NCBI GenBank assembly: GCA_037976565.1
Contig: CP137679.1
Location: forward strand, 12,282,651 to 12,346,650
Length of the DNA: 64,000 bases
Direction: 5' to 3'
Source: Mesocentrotus franciscanus
Taxonomy: Eukaryota > Echinodermata > Echinoidea > Camarodonta > Strongylocentrotidae
Of the stretch, positions 1 to 12,400 are shown in pieces; positions within the stretch are counted from its first letter, which is position 1; every line of letters begins with the position of its first letter. A model generated the notes under the pieces. That model ran no database searches and was not told the origin of the DNA. It saw only the letters and a program-made list of their open reading frames with translations. The position numbers were made by a program, and so were the translations under genes.

Positions 1-112
1 CTTACAAAGAGTTGCGATTGATCCATTGATCCAAATCAATCGCAAGTTCGCAGTCTCCTATCTCTTATGTACATAGTTGCGATTAATATCAACTCTTTGT
101 TAGACAGGGCCC
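1..112. mobile_element. Right part of a foldback/MITE-like element cut by the window edge
   Basis: The first 20 bases (ACAAAGAGTTGCGATTGAT region) are matched in inverted orientation at 90-106 (ATATCAACTCTTTGT). The element ends in AGACAGGGCCC, like the ends of the GGGCCCTGTTTC MITEs further right. It lies in an intron of the RALGPS gene. The left boundary is outside the window, so class and length are unknown. Confidence 0.4.
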
Positions 113-359
113 AGGTCACCAAAACACCAACATGCTTGACCTTTGAATAGTATGCCTTTCCAACATGCAATATCATATGACTCTACTCCTAAACCGTTGA
201 TTCAGAATAACAGCCTTATTTTTTTTACAGGCGATGCTTTTGTTGGATATTATGTTGATGACCATCTCAAACATTTTGTTCTCCTCTTTTACTGTTGTAT
301 TAAAAATATTGTTAATGAACATGTTTTTTCTACATTTTCTTGTTTCATTTTCACTACAG

Positions 360-442
360 GAATGTATTTACAAGATCTGATCTACATAGATGTTGCACAT
401 CCGAGTACAGGGGGCATTGAAAGTAATAGTAGATCGACAAAA
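360..442 (+). CDS. RALGPS: RALGPS exon: end of the RasGEF domain
   Basis: The acceptor is TTTCACTACAG, with entry after one base of a Gly codon. It encodes [18 protein letters not shown], the conserved tail of the RasGEF catalytic domain, and ends RSTK before donor GTGAGT (phase 0). Confidence 0.88.
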
Positions 443-3400
443 GTGAGTAAAACTTCATAATCCACTTGATGTGGAAGTCAGAAAATTTCATAATGCCTCA
501 GAGCCAGAGAACATGACCTATTTTTTAAGTTTAATATGAGCATAAGAATTAATTTATTCAAGGGCAACATTAAGGAAAAACTATCTGCACATGTCCTCCC
601 CTGGACAATCATCCCACTTGTACTATAACTACCTTATATTCTAAAATTTTATTTGTCAAGGGGGGCAGTTGTAGGGAGGGGGGAGGGGTGGCGTCAATTG
701 CCTGGAAGGTAGTTCTCTGGCATGAATGTTTCGGTCATGGTACCCAGATACATAATTTATTGATTATCGGCAAGTATGCTAGGGTACTAGTTTCTTGGTA
801 CATGGTATAGGGAAGTATTCAACCCACAAGCTTCTGCTTTTTTGGGTTCCCCCTTTTTTCCTTATATATTATGTTACTGTACATGAATTGTATTTGTAAT
901 TATATTTGATGTAAATGTTTTTTAATGATTTGGACAAAAAAAAACAATTGAATTGAATTGAATTGAATTGAAGTTCCATCATGATAATACATTGTATAAT
1001 TCAAATGAATTTGAAACCATCTTTGACTTACAATTTTCTTTCATGCACTCCTCCCCCTCCTTTTCTCTCCCTCTCTCTCTCTCTCTCTCTCTGTCTTTCT
1101 TTCTTCTGCTCTCTTCAGATGAACAACATCTTGAGAGCAATATCCGAGTTCCAACAGTCTCAGTACGAGTTGGAAAACTTGCCATACGTCCAGAAGTACC
1201 TTCTCTCAGTGAGGTATATTGAAGAGCTGCAGAAGTTTGTGGAGGAAGACAACTACAAGTGAGTATTATTTCAATAAAAGACCCATCTATCATAAGCCCA
1301 CAGTGGGCAAATGGCCCCTCATTTTTGTCTTAAAATCATTATTTGGTATTATAGAACTCAGCGGTTAATTTTTGTGTAATTTAATTCTTGATGCATATTC
1401 GGTACGTACTCAATGGAGGCTCAAAGGGCCCTTTTGGAAACCAGATATTTAACAGACAATGCCATCCTGTATAAATAAAACTACAAATTATAATAATTGG
1501 AAATGAATAAAATAAAACTACAAATTAATAATTGGACAAAATTCATAATAACTCTTAAAAATTCAGTTGTTTCCTGTGAGCAGAAGCTTACGTTACAAGA
1601 AATTTTCTTAAACTATACATCTCGGATGAACATTTCACGAAAAGGAACTTTAGCGAACTGACAAAAATCACTCTTGTATTTCATTCCTTTTCTCATCAAG
1701 AATTTTGTGCAAAACTTGGCCTCTTGCTAAATACCTGAAAAACTGACAATAAAGATACTTTTGTTCTTTTGTCCATATAACATATTGCTTTTCCTAATTG
1801 TCCATTGTAGTGAATTAGTGTTCAATTGTAACACACTTTCAAATATTATTAGTTGCCTTTTGAATGATTGTATCTTCTCCTTATATTGCTTAAGAAAAAA
1901 ACTCTTTCGCGACAATCATTCCACATTTTGTTGTTTGGCTCAATAAGTTTTGATTCAGAATCCTAAAAATATGCAAGACACATGAGCAGAAAGGGCAAAT
2001 TTTTGCACAAGCTGTATTCATTTTTGTTTGAGTGAGTGATTCAAAATCATTACTTTACAATCAAAATTGGCAAATTTTGTCAACTATATGACAACATTCT
2101 CGCCCATGTTTATTATTTTCAGAGACATTACAATTCATTTTAACAATGTAGCAATAACAGAAAATATATTATTGTTGCCAATTTGAAGAACATTATGTGA
2201 TCAATTTAGCCCTAAAAATAAATCCTGTCCTGACAGGGTTAAATTTCTGAAGAGGTCCGATGACGACAAAAGCTTAAAAATGAGATAGCCTGCATCATCT
2301 TCTGCTTGCATCATAATTTCACACTACTTATTCATTTGTGAATATATACAATTCTTTCGATTGTACTCTAATGTTCATATACAGGTGTGTAGCTGATATA
2401 CATGTAAATTAATTTATGTTTAAAATTATTTTTGGACCTCTTCTTAGACTTTCATTACAACTGGAACCTACAGTGCTAACAAAGTCAAAAGATGATCTTG
2501 ACCAAACAGGTAAGAAACTAAACCAACAACAATATATTCATAACAACTACAATCAAATATGTATTGAAATATACTGTAAACATATATCATTTGATTGTTG
2601 GGTGTATTACAATTAGACCGTGAATGGCAGACGATATAAATATATATACAAAAAGATTGCAATAGCTCGTAAAGAATATTTGTATGACCAGCATTATCAA
2701 GTTTTGCATATTGTGCCTGTATTGTTCGACCTTTTCTGCTTGCACTATGTATATTTATAATTTGTGATTGTTTATGTTTATATGTTTTGATTGTACATTA
2801 CGTGTATGTTATTTTGTATGGGAATGCTATTGATTATATTGAAAATACCTGTATCCTGTTTATTTCTAACACAATATAGTAATATCTCAAAAGATAAAAC
2901 GATTGCAAAATGTTACCAAAATTAATATCAAAATTTGTGGTCAAGTCCTTATCTTATGAATGATATACAATTACTATTTACTCAATACTATACAGCAATT
3001 GGCTTCTTATAAAAAAATAATGATAGCTAGCTTGATGGTGATGGGAACGCTTTCTAAAGATTTTAATAAAGCCTAGTAATTTTATAGAAAATTTAATTAT
3101 TAGTTCCAGTCAAGTTCATTTAGGGGGCTTCTGATTTTGTAATAATTAAAAAGAAAATGATTAATCTTTGCAATCTTTTCTAGACATATTTTCTACAAAC
3201 TGATAGACTTTTTAGTGTAATATGTTTTAATTTATAGCAGCTAATTTTCTGTCCAGTATGTCTCTAGAGTTTAGAAATTTTTTTCAGGGTGGGGGGGGGG
3301 ATCTTCCTTCTCTAGCCAATTAATAGACTTTCCTTGCCCGTTCAGACTTTCTTTTCTATTGCCAGTAAAAAACGAAAATAAAGAAAGGAAAAAAAATGAA

Positions 3401-6400
3401 CTTCTAATGCAAACTACAAGGTTGCGCTCAAAGATTTGCCTTGCACTATACTTGCAATTTTCAAAACCTAGCTTCATGTAATGAATTATGCACTATTTAA
3501 GTGGGTATTGAAACTTACATTTACATTTTCTTTGTCAATAAATCCTGACTAAAGACATGTAAAACTTCATCAAAGATACATGTACATGTAGTTCAAAATA
3601 AAAAGAAATATTAAGAAAAACCTCACTTTATTTATTTTTTTAAATATCCCATCACACATTGAAGTCATTGGTATGTATTCTGTTGATTTTCATAAACTGT
3701 CTTTAATATCAAAAACAAATGATCACAAATAACTTGTTTGATTTTCCTACAAATCTAATTTTCTGATTTTCTTTGGTACCTGTATTTTCCTGTTCAGATT
3801 TATTTCAATAGTAACAACCCTTTTTAATACCTCTTTATAATTCTTATACTAGTTTTGATTATGTCATTTTTTTTTTAAATTTACCTTGCATGTGTTGATT
3901 TCAAATTAATTTGTCCTGTAAATGTTTGATTAATTGTAAAATGAATCCAAGTCATTTACTTCTGGAAGATATAACTAAAGTAGAGATGATTTCTATAAAT
4001 GTAATGCTTCCTGGGAGAAATTTCAATTATTTAAACATATTTGTGGCTCACACCCAGTAAATAAGATCGATTGATCGATCTGTATTGAAAAACAAGTCAG
4101 AAAAAATCTCGGAACCAGCGGGACTTGAACCTGCATCTACTGCTTGCCGGGCAGCGACTCTACCACCAGGCCATCACTTTTTTTTTTTTTTTTTTCAAGT
4201 CCCGCTGGTTCCGAGATTTTTTCTGACTTGTTTTTCAATACAGATCGATCAATCAATCTTATTTACTGGGTGTAAGCCACAAATATGTTTACCCGGTAAA
4301 TAATAGAGATGATTTCTAGAGCATGCACGGACCAAATCGTAGATAATACTGATCCATACAGTACAGTGTACATAATGTCATATGTGGTCTATACCCTTTT
4401 ATTATTTCTTCATCTTTACTTGAATTGCCTTTTTACTATTAGAAGTCCAGACGGTATCCCTTTTTTGTACTCCTCCTGTTCTCAATCTATCTAATTCATC
4501 AGGTATGTAGTGGAATTTAGAGAAGATTTTTGTCATTTCATGCACTTCATTTTATCCTTCAAAGTTCCAGCATTAAATTCCAATCATTTCATCCCATACC
4601 TGGCTTCATAGCAATTTTCAAATAACTTTATTCTTCCATAGATCTATTCCAAGTTCCATCATAAAAGTTTGAAGCTATTTTCATTCAAAAATTACATCAT
4701 TGTAGATCATAATGTAGCCATCATAATTTGTCACCAACTAACACTGTTTTCATACAAACTGATTATGCAATTTTAATAGTCAGTCACTTCTTTTCTTCAA
4801 ATGCTGCAATTGTATCCGCTTTCTAAAGCTGATATTCTTTTAGCATCTTTTTCTCATTTCTAAATTTCTGGGTGGTTGGTCTGCAAAATCTTATTTTGTG
4901 CTACTCACTTTGCCATTCTTCGTTCCTTTGACCATAACATCATTAAAAAAATTAAGTATCCTTCCTTACTCACTCCCTTTCCAATTTTATGCAAATTTCC
5001 TTTCTTTTCATCTCTTTCTGTCGACTCTACCAGTGTATGAATACATTTATTATCCATACCTAACACATGAAACTTTTGTTTTCATATTATCACTTTCATC
5101 AAAAGCAATATTTGTTTGTACATGGGGAAATGTTAATTTACTCTCTCATCCATCAAATGCAAGCCGGTACATGTACATATATGAATTAACGCAAATCATG
5201 TGCAGTGTAAGTTAAAGTGCTGTAATACTTCACTAATCCATATTCCTTAATCTGCATTTACTTCTAAATCTAACTTCTATTCATAGAAAAGAACGTAATG
5301 TGACAGACAGGGTGGAGCAAAGAATTATATAAGTAGCACAGCAGGCTAACCAACAGACAAAAATAGCTTTAAAGATACTATGTCCCTTTTGCAGCCAACA
5401 TCAAATTCTGTAGGACTTTGCAGGAATTATGAATATGTCATGTATGTCCTATCTGTGAAATTTAAACGTTAGCAGTGTCCTAATATTCAAATTATGCAAG
5501 GAAACCCGTTTACTTGCTAGACTTCACTGTCAGACACTATTGAGTGACTGACTGGCTTTTTCATCTTTGGTAATAACATACATAAAATGAGCTGTAAAGG
5601 GTACATGAGCATTTGTCTACATCAATAACCCACTTCTTGTAATGGCCAAAATTAAACTGATTGAATCTTTGCGCAGCATAAAACGTACGACCATTCGGTA
5701 CAATGGTCTGAAAAATCAGACTATTACTTACTGGCTCTATAGCTCCTAAGTCGATTCGACAACTAATAGTCGTTATTTTCCCACTTGAAGACATTTTCAA
5801 GCCCCCCTTTTTTTAGGGAAGTTCTAAATTAGTATTGTCTTTCAAATGTCGTTGGAATTTAACCTTTTCATTTTTTTGGCCTGCAAATGGGACATAGTAC
5901 CTTTAATAAGAGCATCACAAAGAAGGCCACAAAAAGAAGCCCTAAAAATAACCGAGAGTTCTTTCATTTAAGCTTCATTTGCCCTTGTGCAATTAATCCT
6001 TAGGATTGCTAAAATACATGTAGTGTTCACAGCTGCATATACCGGTATATATATATGTAGAGTTGTTGAAAAGACATATTACAAAACTGTGTTCATATAT
6101 GATAATTCCTCTTTAAGGCTTGTTCAAATATTACGTGGCAAAACTGCAGATTTTTTTTAAATGATGATTTAAAGTGTAAGTATGCTTCTCATTTCTGTAT
6201 CTTATGACACAGAGCTCAGCGCAAGTCCTTTGCTGCGCGCAGTTGCCATTCACTTTTAATACACGTTAAAAAACATGTTTTTTTAACAGCGATATACCGT
6301 GCCATATCTGAACGAGCCTTTATGGTCATAAATTGTGGGTGAAGTTATCTGTCTACATAAAGCATTTTGTTAATGTAATATATATGTAAAACATTCATTT

Positions 6401-9400
6401 TTCTGTTTTGTGATGATTTCCCAATAAAACAGGGAATGTTAAAGTATTAGTTTCATCTAAATGTTTGCTTGACTGTTGATTAGTGTGGAAGACATTTTGA
6501 TGATCCTTCTAATCTCGTTACATAATGTAAATCTAATTCTCATGACGCCTGGATTGCATTCATTACAACGGTACATCCTCTGTTGATAGTCAGAAGGATG
6601 CTATTCATTTAACTCTGATTCTGAGACCATGCCCTTCAGGCTCTCTGCAGACAATTGTTATTCATATCAAATGCAAAAACAAATAATGATAATAATAAAC
6701 ATTGCATTACTATTTACTAACATCATTCTGCTTTATATTATTACTATATACAGGTACATTTATTCCGATATTTTCAAATTACAATTACACGTGCATTGCA
6801 TCCATTACACATTGTCAGCTGAAAGCCAGAAGAAAGCTTTTCTTTATGTGACTCAGGCCCGTATTCTGAAGTCTGGCTTAGTTAACCCCGGGTTTAAATT
6901 TAAACCTGGGTTTAAATCTTAGAGTTTAATAGGCGAGACTTAGACTAGACTTAAACCTAGGTTTAAAGTTAAACCTGACTTCAGAATACAGGCCTCAGAG
7001 TTTAACCCATCGCCTTCGAGAGCTGGGTGGTCCCTGTATTAAAGCCTATGGGAATTAGATAATTCAGGAATCAACGAGTTAACAATCCTCTCGTTCTCAG
7101 CAGAACAAAATGTTGAATCATTAATCAAATGCTTTAAAAAAAATTAACATTACATAACCCAGAACCATTCCACCATCCTGATGCCTTGATACATATGCCT
7201 CAGTTCTGCTTGTCTATTAACTGCTCATGCGTTGCATTCATCGCAATATCTGCCGAGAGATTGAAGGGCGGTATTGATTTTAATCCCTTGACTTCTGAGT
7301 TCTCTAAATCCCATAAGCTTAATACAGGGACAACCTGGTTCCAGGAGGCAGCGGGTTGATGCATTGTTATTGACTCTCAGATAACATTTTCATTTCATTT
7401 TTTTATTTCATTTTTATTTTTTCAGTTCTGAATACATAATAAAATCAGTATACATTGATACATTCTTGAAGGAATATAAACTTAGTTTAAACAGAACTGG
7501 TTCAGTTCTGAATACAAAATAAAGTCAGCTTACATCAAAGCATACATGGAGAAATATACACTTATAAACTTAGTTTAAACAGAACTTGCCAGGGCTCCAA
7601 GATAAGCGTAGCTTGATGCCTTGTGAGCCCTGACAATGAAGTATAAGCAAAATACATAAGTTAAGCATTGTGATCGTGAACTGCTGTTCATGTATTTAAT
7701 CGTCATTCATGTCAAATACGAAGAAATTCATCATCGCTTTGTTCACCCTCATGTCACTATCTCAATGCCTGTATACATCTGCCCTCGCTCTTTCCGCCTG
7801 ACTCAACCGCTCCACATCATCACGCTTCCAAAATAACCCTTGCTTCCAAAATGAACCAATGAGGGGGTGTGGTGATGGGATTAATCTGTTGCCTAAAATT
7901 ATCCCGTGACCTAATAATAGCTTGCTTATATTAAGCCTCATTGAGCTGGATTCACTCAAGGGGATTGTGATGTCTTGCATGCGGGGGTGAATGAAAGAAA
8001 TGTTCTATTTAGGTGTGTCTTCATCAGCTCGAGATTGCCAAATAGCCCGCTATTTCTGATTTGGGAAATAAGACCGAAGTTACAAATCGCGTTTTCATCA
8101 GCTTGAGTTTCATGAATCTCGAGCTTGAGAAATTAGCTCGAGATATTTTGCTCAGCTGCTCGCGCATAGTGCAAGTCTTCGGGCTGGTGAAGACGCATCG
8201 GACAAATAGCGGGATAGTTTGCAAACTAGCCCAAGATATCTTGGGATGACTATCTTGACCAAATATCCCGCTAATTGCAACTGCGGGCTGATGAAGACGC
8301 CACTTAGCTGGATAATTTGCGATCGGGATAGTTAAAATAGCGGGTTATTTCCAATCTCGAGCTGATGAAGACAGGCCTAATGATTCCTGTGCTTTAAAGT
8401 GTAACAATCACCTTTAAAACAAAAAAATAGTGTACAGCTAGAACATTTAAAATCATCTCAAATCTACCTGGTATTCTGTATGTTAAACATTCAGGAAGTA
8501 TGACAAATATAAAGAATATTAAACATAAAGCCTTGTGCATATAAACAATAACATACCTCGTGCAAATCGGACTTGGGTTCTGTACAAGCCTTATTCTATA
8601 CGAGCGCATGCTGGTGCATTGACTATTTTATTTACAAGATGTTTTTATGTTAAATGAGAGTGTACAATTTATATAAACTTGCAATTTTTCTTTATAGAAG
8701 TGATATTTGGAGCTCATATTTATTCACAAGTTGTTTTTATGTTAATTAAGAGTGAATATATTGCAATATTTCTTATAGAAGTAATATTTAGAGATCATAT
8801 CTTGAATATAATTTAATGCCATGAAACCCCTTACATACAGATCAAATATTGTAAGGTGATTTGGTACACTATAAAGGTGAGGTCTGGTAACGTTGCTTTA
8901 AAATATCTCTTGACCTAATAATAGCATCAGTGAGCTTGATTCGCCCAATGGGATTGTGATGCCTTGCATGAGAGGGTCAAACGAAATGAAGGAAATCATA
9001 TATATGAATGCTTTGTTTCAAATTCATAACTTTGATTGCCTGTGAAGAGTATTGCCTGTATACCATATACATCCTCTAACATTCATTGCTTTTAAAGAAA
9101 TTTAGACATTACACGTTGTAAATGAATCTGTACATATTATGCAAATACAACAAAAAATGCATGTCATACTGAAGTCATGTTCAGATATGAAGTTATCGTG
9201 ATAAAATCTTTTTCCTTTTCTTTTTTTGCCAATCATGATAAGACAATGCTTTTTCCTCTTAGCTTCAACAGTGTACCGATAATTTCAGTTCAAGTGCTTG
9301 GTGGAAACATGTTCTTTGTTATTATCCCCTCGCCGACGAAGTCGGAGGGGATATAGAAACGCTGCTGTCCGTCCTTCCTTCCTTCCTTCCTTCCATGCGT

Positions 9401-12400
9401 TCGTCCGTTCGTAACAAATTTGGTTTCCGATCGATAACTTCAGTAACGTTTGACGGTTTTTAATGAAGTTTGATATGAAGGTACATGGTATCAAAATACA
9501 GGCTAAGTTCATTTCTGAGTATGTAGGTCAAAGGTCATATAGCTCATTAAATATGCGAATCTGGTTTCCATTCGATAACTTCAATAATGTTTGACAGATT
9601 TTAATCAAATTTGATATGAAGGTACATGGTATCAAAATACAGCCTAAGTTCGATTTCGGAGAATGTAGGTCAAAGTTTATAGCTCATTAAATATGCGAAT
9701 CTGGTTTCCATTCGATAACTTCAATAATGTTTGACGGATTTTAATGAAATTTGATATGAAGGTACATGGTATCAAAACACAGCCTAAGTTCGATTTCGGA
9801 GTATGTAGGTCAAAGGTCATATAGCTCATTAAATATGCGAATCTGGTTTCCGATTGATAACTTTAGTAATGTTTGATGAATTTTAATGAAATTTAATATG
9901 AAGGTACATGTACATGGTATCAAAATACAGCCTAAGTTCGATTTCCGAGTATGTACATGTAGGTCAAAGGTGAAAGGTCATAGCTCATTAAATATGCAAA
10001 AACACCTAATTATATATGTGAAAATGTGGTTAACTTCCTTCCCTAGTAATATAATAGTATAGTCTAATGGATGTAACTTGTTCTGACGTATATAGGCCAT
10101 TTGTACCCTGCGAGGGGATGCTACGCTTTACGTTGACTTGTTCAAAATGTACCGATTTATACAAATGTTTACATTCAAGTCACTTTCATTGTAGCAAATC
10201 ATTTTGATGATACTGATGATGTTCATCGATCTTTGCAAAAAAAATGTTTTTTATAGTTTTTTTCATTTTATCATTTCATTACCTCAATATGATTTTAATA
10301 ATGGATATTGTTTTGTATCGGAAAAGATATCCAAACTTCAATGATACAACAAATAAACTGTTTATGATGTTAATGTGAAAATGAATATTTTTTTAACAAC
10401 TCTCTGTATATGTAAGCATTATCTTCCCTTTTCTCTGTCTCTTATGATTTGTATGAAGTATTCAAGATCTCTGTATTTATTTTTCTGCTCTCTATAGACA
10501 GTGGCGGAGGAGGAGGTGTGAAGACGAGTTCGATAGGCAAGTCAACCCCATCCACGCCCGTCATCTCATCAAAGTTTGTACCCGGCCATCGGAAAACAAA
10601 AAGCTTAGGTGCAAAGTAAGTATTACAATTTAATTTAGAATCTATCTCCTTTTCAAAGTACATGTACAATTAACAACTGAATTATTCATACCCCTTGTAA
10701 ATGTTATGTTTTTTGTGTTTTTCTTAACTCAAGAATGAGAAGGTGGACTGGTTGAATTAGAGCCTTTGTTGAATAGTTTTAGATTTAAACTTTAACATGT
10801 CACATTCTCAAGAAACATAAATCGAGACAAATCTTTACATACTTAAAAAATTACAAAAATTGGTAAGGGTATGAATAATTAAGTTGTTAATTGTGTGAAT
10901 TCTTTCCTGTCTGGTACAGTGTTTATATTCAGTTCATTGTTTCAAACTGTTCATTTACTCTGGGTTAACGACTGTACATTAATGTTATGGGTGTATATAA
11001 TGTTACAAGTCTACAAATTGGAGGGTTTTGATGAAAATTACGCGTTTTAAAGAGAAGTGTAGTACTTGTGTCATTTGCATGTGTATTTTAATGTCAATTT
11101 AAAATAAGTTTGTACTGTTAACTTCTCAAATGATAAACCGTAACAGCTAACATCTGTCTGTTGAACAATGACAGAGATGGCATTTTTTTCTCAAACAAAA
11201 AGACCAAAAGAGTAGCTTCTGTTGAGAAGTTATTAATCCATCCAGAAAGGTGATTTGCTATGACTGCTACTGTGCATGAATGACTAGAAAATGTTCTGGT
11301 AGAGACTTATTATCATGATCATGTTCCTCATACTCGTGATGAATATTGCAATCTTTCCCTATATTCTGTAATTTTTTATTCCATTTGTGTCCATGTTTCT
11401 TCTCCCCCTAGTGTTCCAAACCACTTGGCGCCTGCAGAACCTCTTAGGTAAAATTTTGTCCCACGTGTTTGTTCTCATGAAAAAAATGCCCAGACATTAT
11501 TTACATATCATTTTGAAAAGAAGTGTGCACCTCATTCATGATAATGTAATAGATTCAATTCCCTTTGAAGATCTCTAAAAACAAAATGACTTAATTGTTG
11601 TATTGGCAACTTTCTTTAAGGATTTAAGTGAAATTAACAAGTAAAATCTCCCTGTTGCTATAATTAACCATAGCATCATCGAGCACCACATAACTTTCTT
11701 TCTGTAGTAAACTTCTATATCGCCCTCTCTTGTTGAGACATATGTAGCTGCCAGGACAGAAACATTCATAGAGAGAATACAAACTAACGAAGTTGTTTGA
11801 ACATAGTTTCAATACAATGTCAAATTCACTGCTATGAATGAACCTGTGTGATTATGAGGAGCTTAATTAAGCACATGTTATGAATTTTTCTCTTTGATAT
11901 TTTTTTCCAGCTTTCCTAACACAAATTTCGGCAATGGTCCAAGACATCTCCTGGACGACAGTCTGTTAGAGGAGACAACGTCATCGATTAGACCCTCGGT
12001 ATCAAGCTCAATAGAAGGTACGTTTTAAAATGATGTCATTTAATAATGATAATAATATATGAGATTTATAAGGCGCCAAATCCACTTGGAATCAAATGCC
12101 TAAGGCGCACTTATGAAATAAAAACGAAAAGAGATCACGTAAGAGCATCTGCATTATAATTAAAGGAACAGAAGATAGAATTTACAAAAATAACAGAACA
12201 ATTAATTATATGCCGAATTGAACGGATGCCCCTTTAAGATTATTTTTAACGATTCAACCGATCTCCAATTACGAATCTCTAGAGGGAAAGTGTTCTTTTT
12301 TAGCAAATATTTGGCCCAGAGAAGGCTATTCTTCATGCTTTGTTGTAGAAGGAACTTTTCTTTGCACGCACTCATGATTTATCAGGGTATTTTCTGAGTG

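Larger units (their letters stand above)
9418..9990 (+). repeat. Tandem repeat, 4 units of about 140 bp
   Basis: Units begin near 9418, 9558, 9699 and 9840, each with TGGTTTCC..TCGATAACTT, TTTGATATGAAGGTACATGG and AGCTCATTAAATATGC. Units 1, 3 and 4 carry AGGTCAAAGGTCA-type motifs; unit 2 has a decayed version. Confidence 0.85.
9325..10135. mobile_element. Composite repeat element opened by a GACGAAGTCGGAGGGGAT hairpin
   Basis: It starts with the hairpin ATCCCCTCGCCGACGAAGTC/GGAGGGGAT, then a (CCTT)n run, four 140-bp tandem units, and closes with GCGAGGGGATGC. No protein is encoded apart from chance frames. The AGTCGGAGGGGATATAG start recurs in marine invertebrate genomes, to my recollection. 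Confidence 0.6.

Noticed and set aside
143..460. A single 105-aa protein from 143
   Set aside because: Only the last third is coding; 360-442 is a RALGPS exon and the upstream part is intron that happens to be open.
4107..4175. Functional tRNA gene on the minus strand
   Set aside because: Acceptor stem does not pair and the anticodon loop lacks U33; kept only as tRNA-derived sequence.
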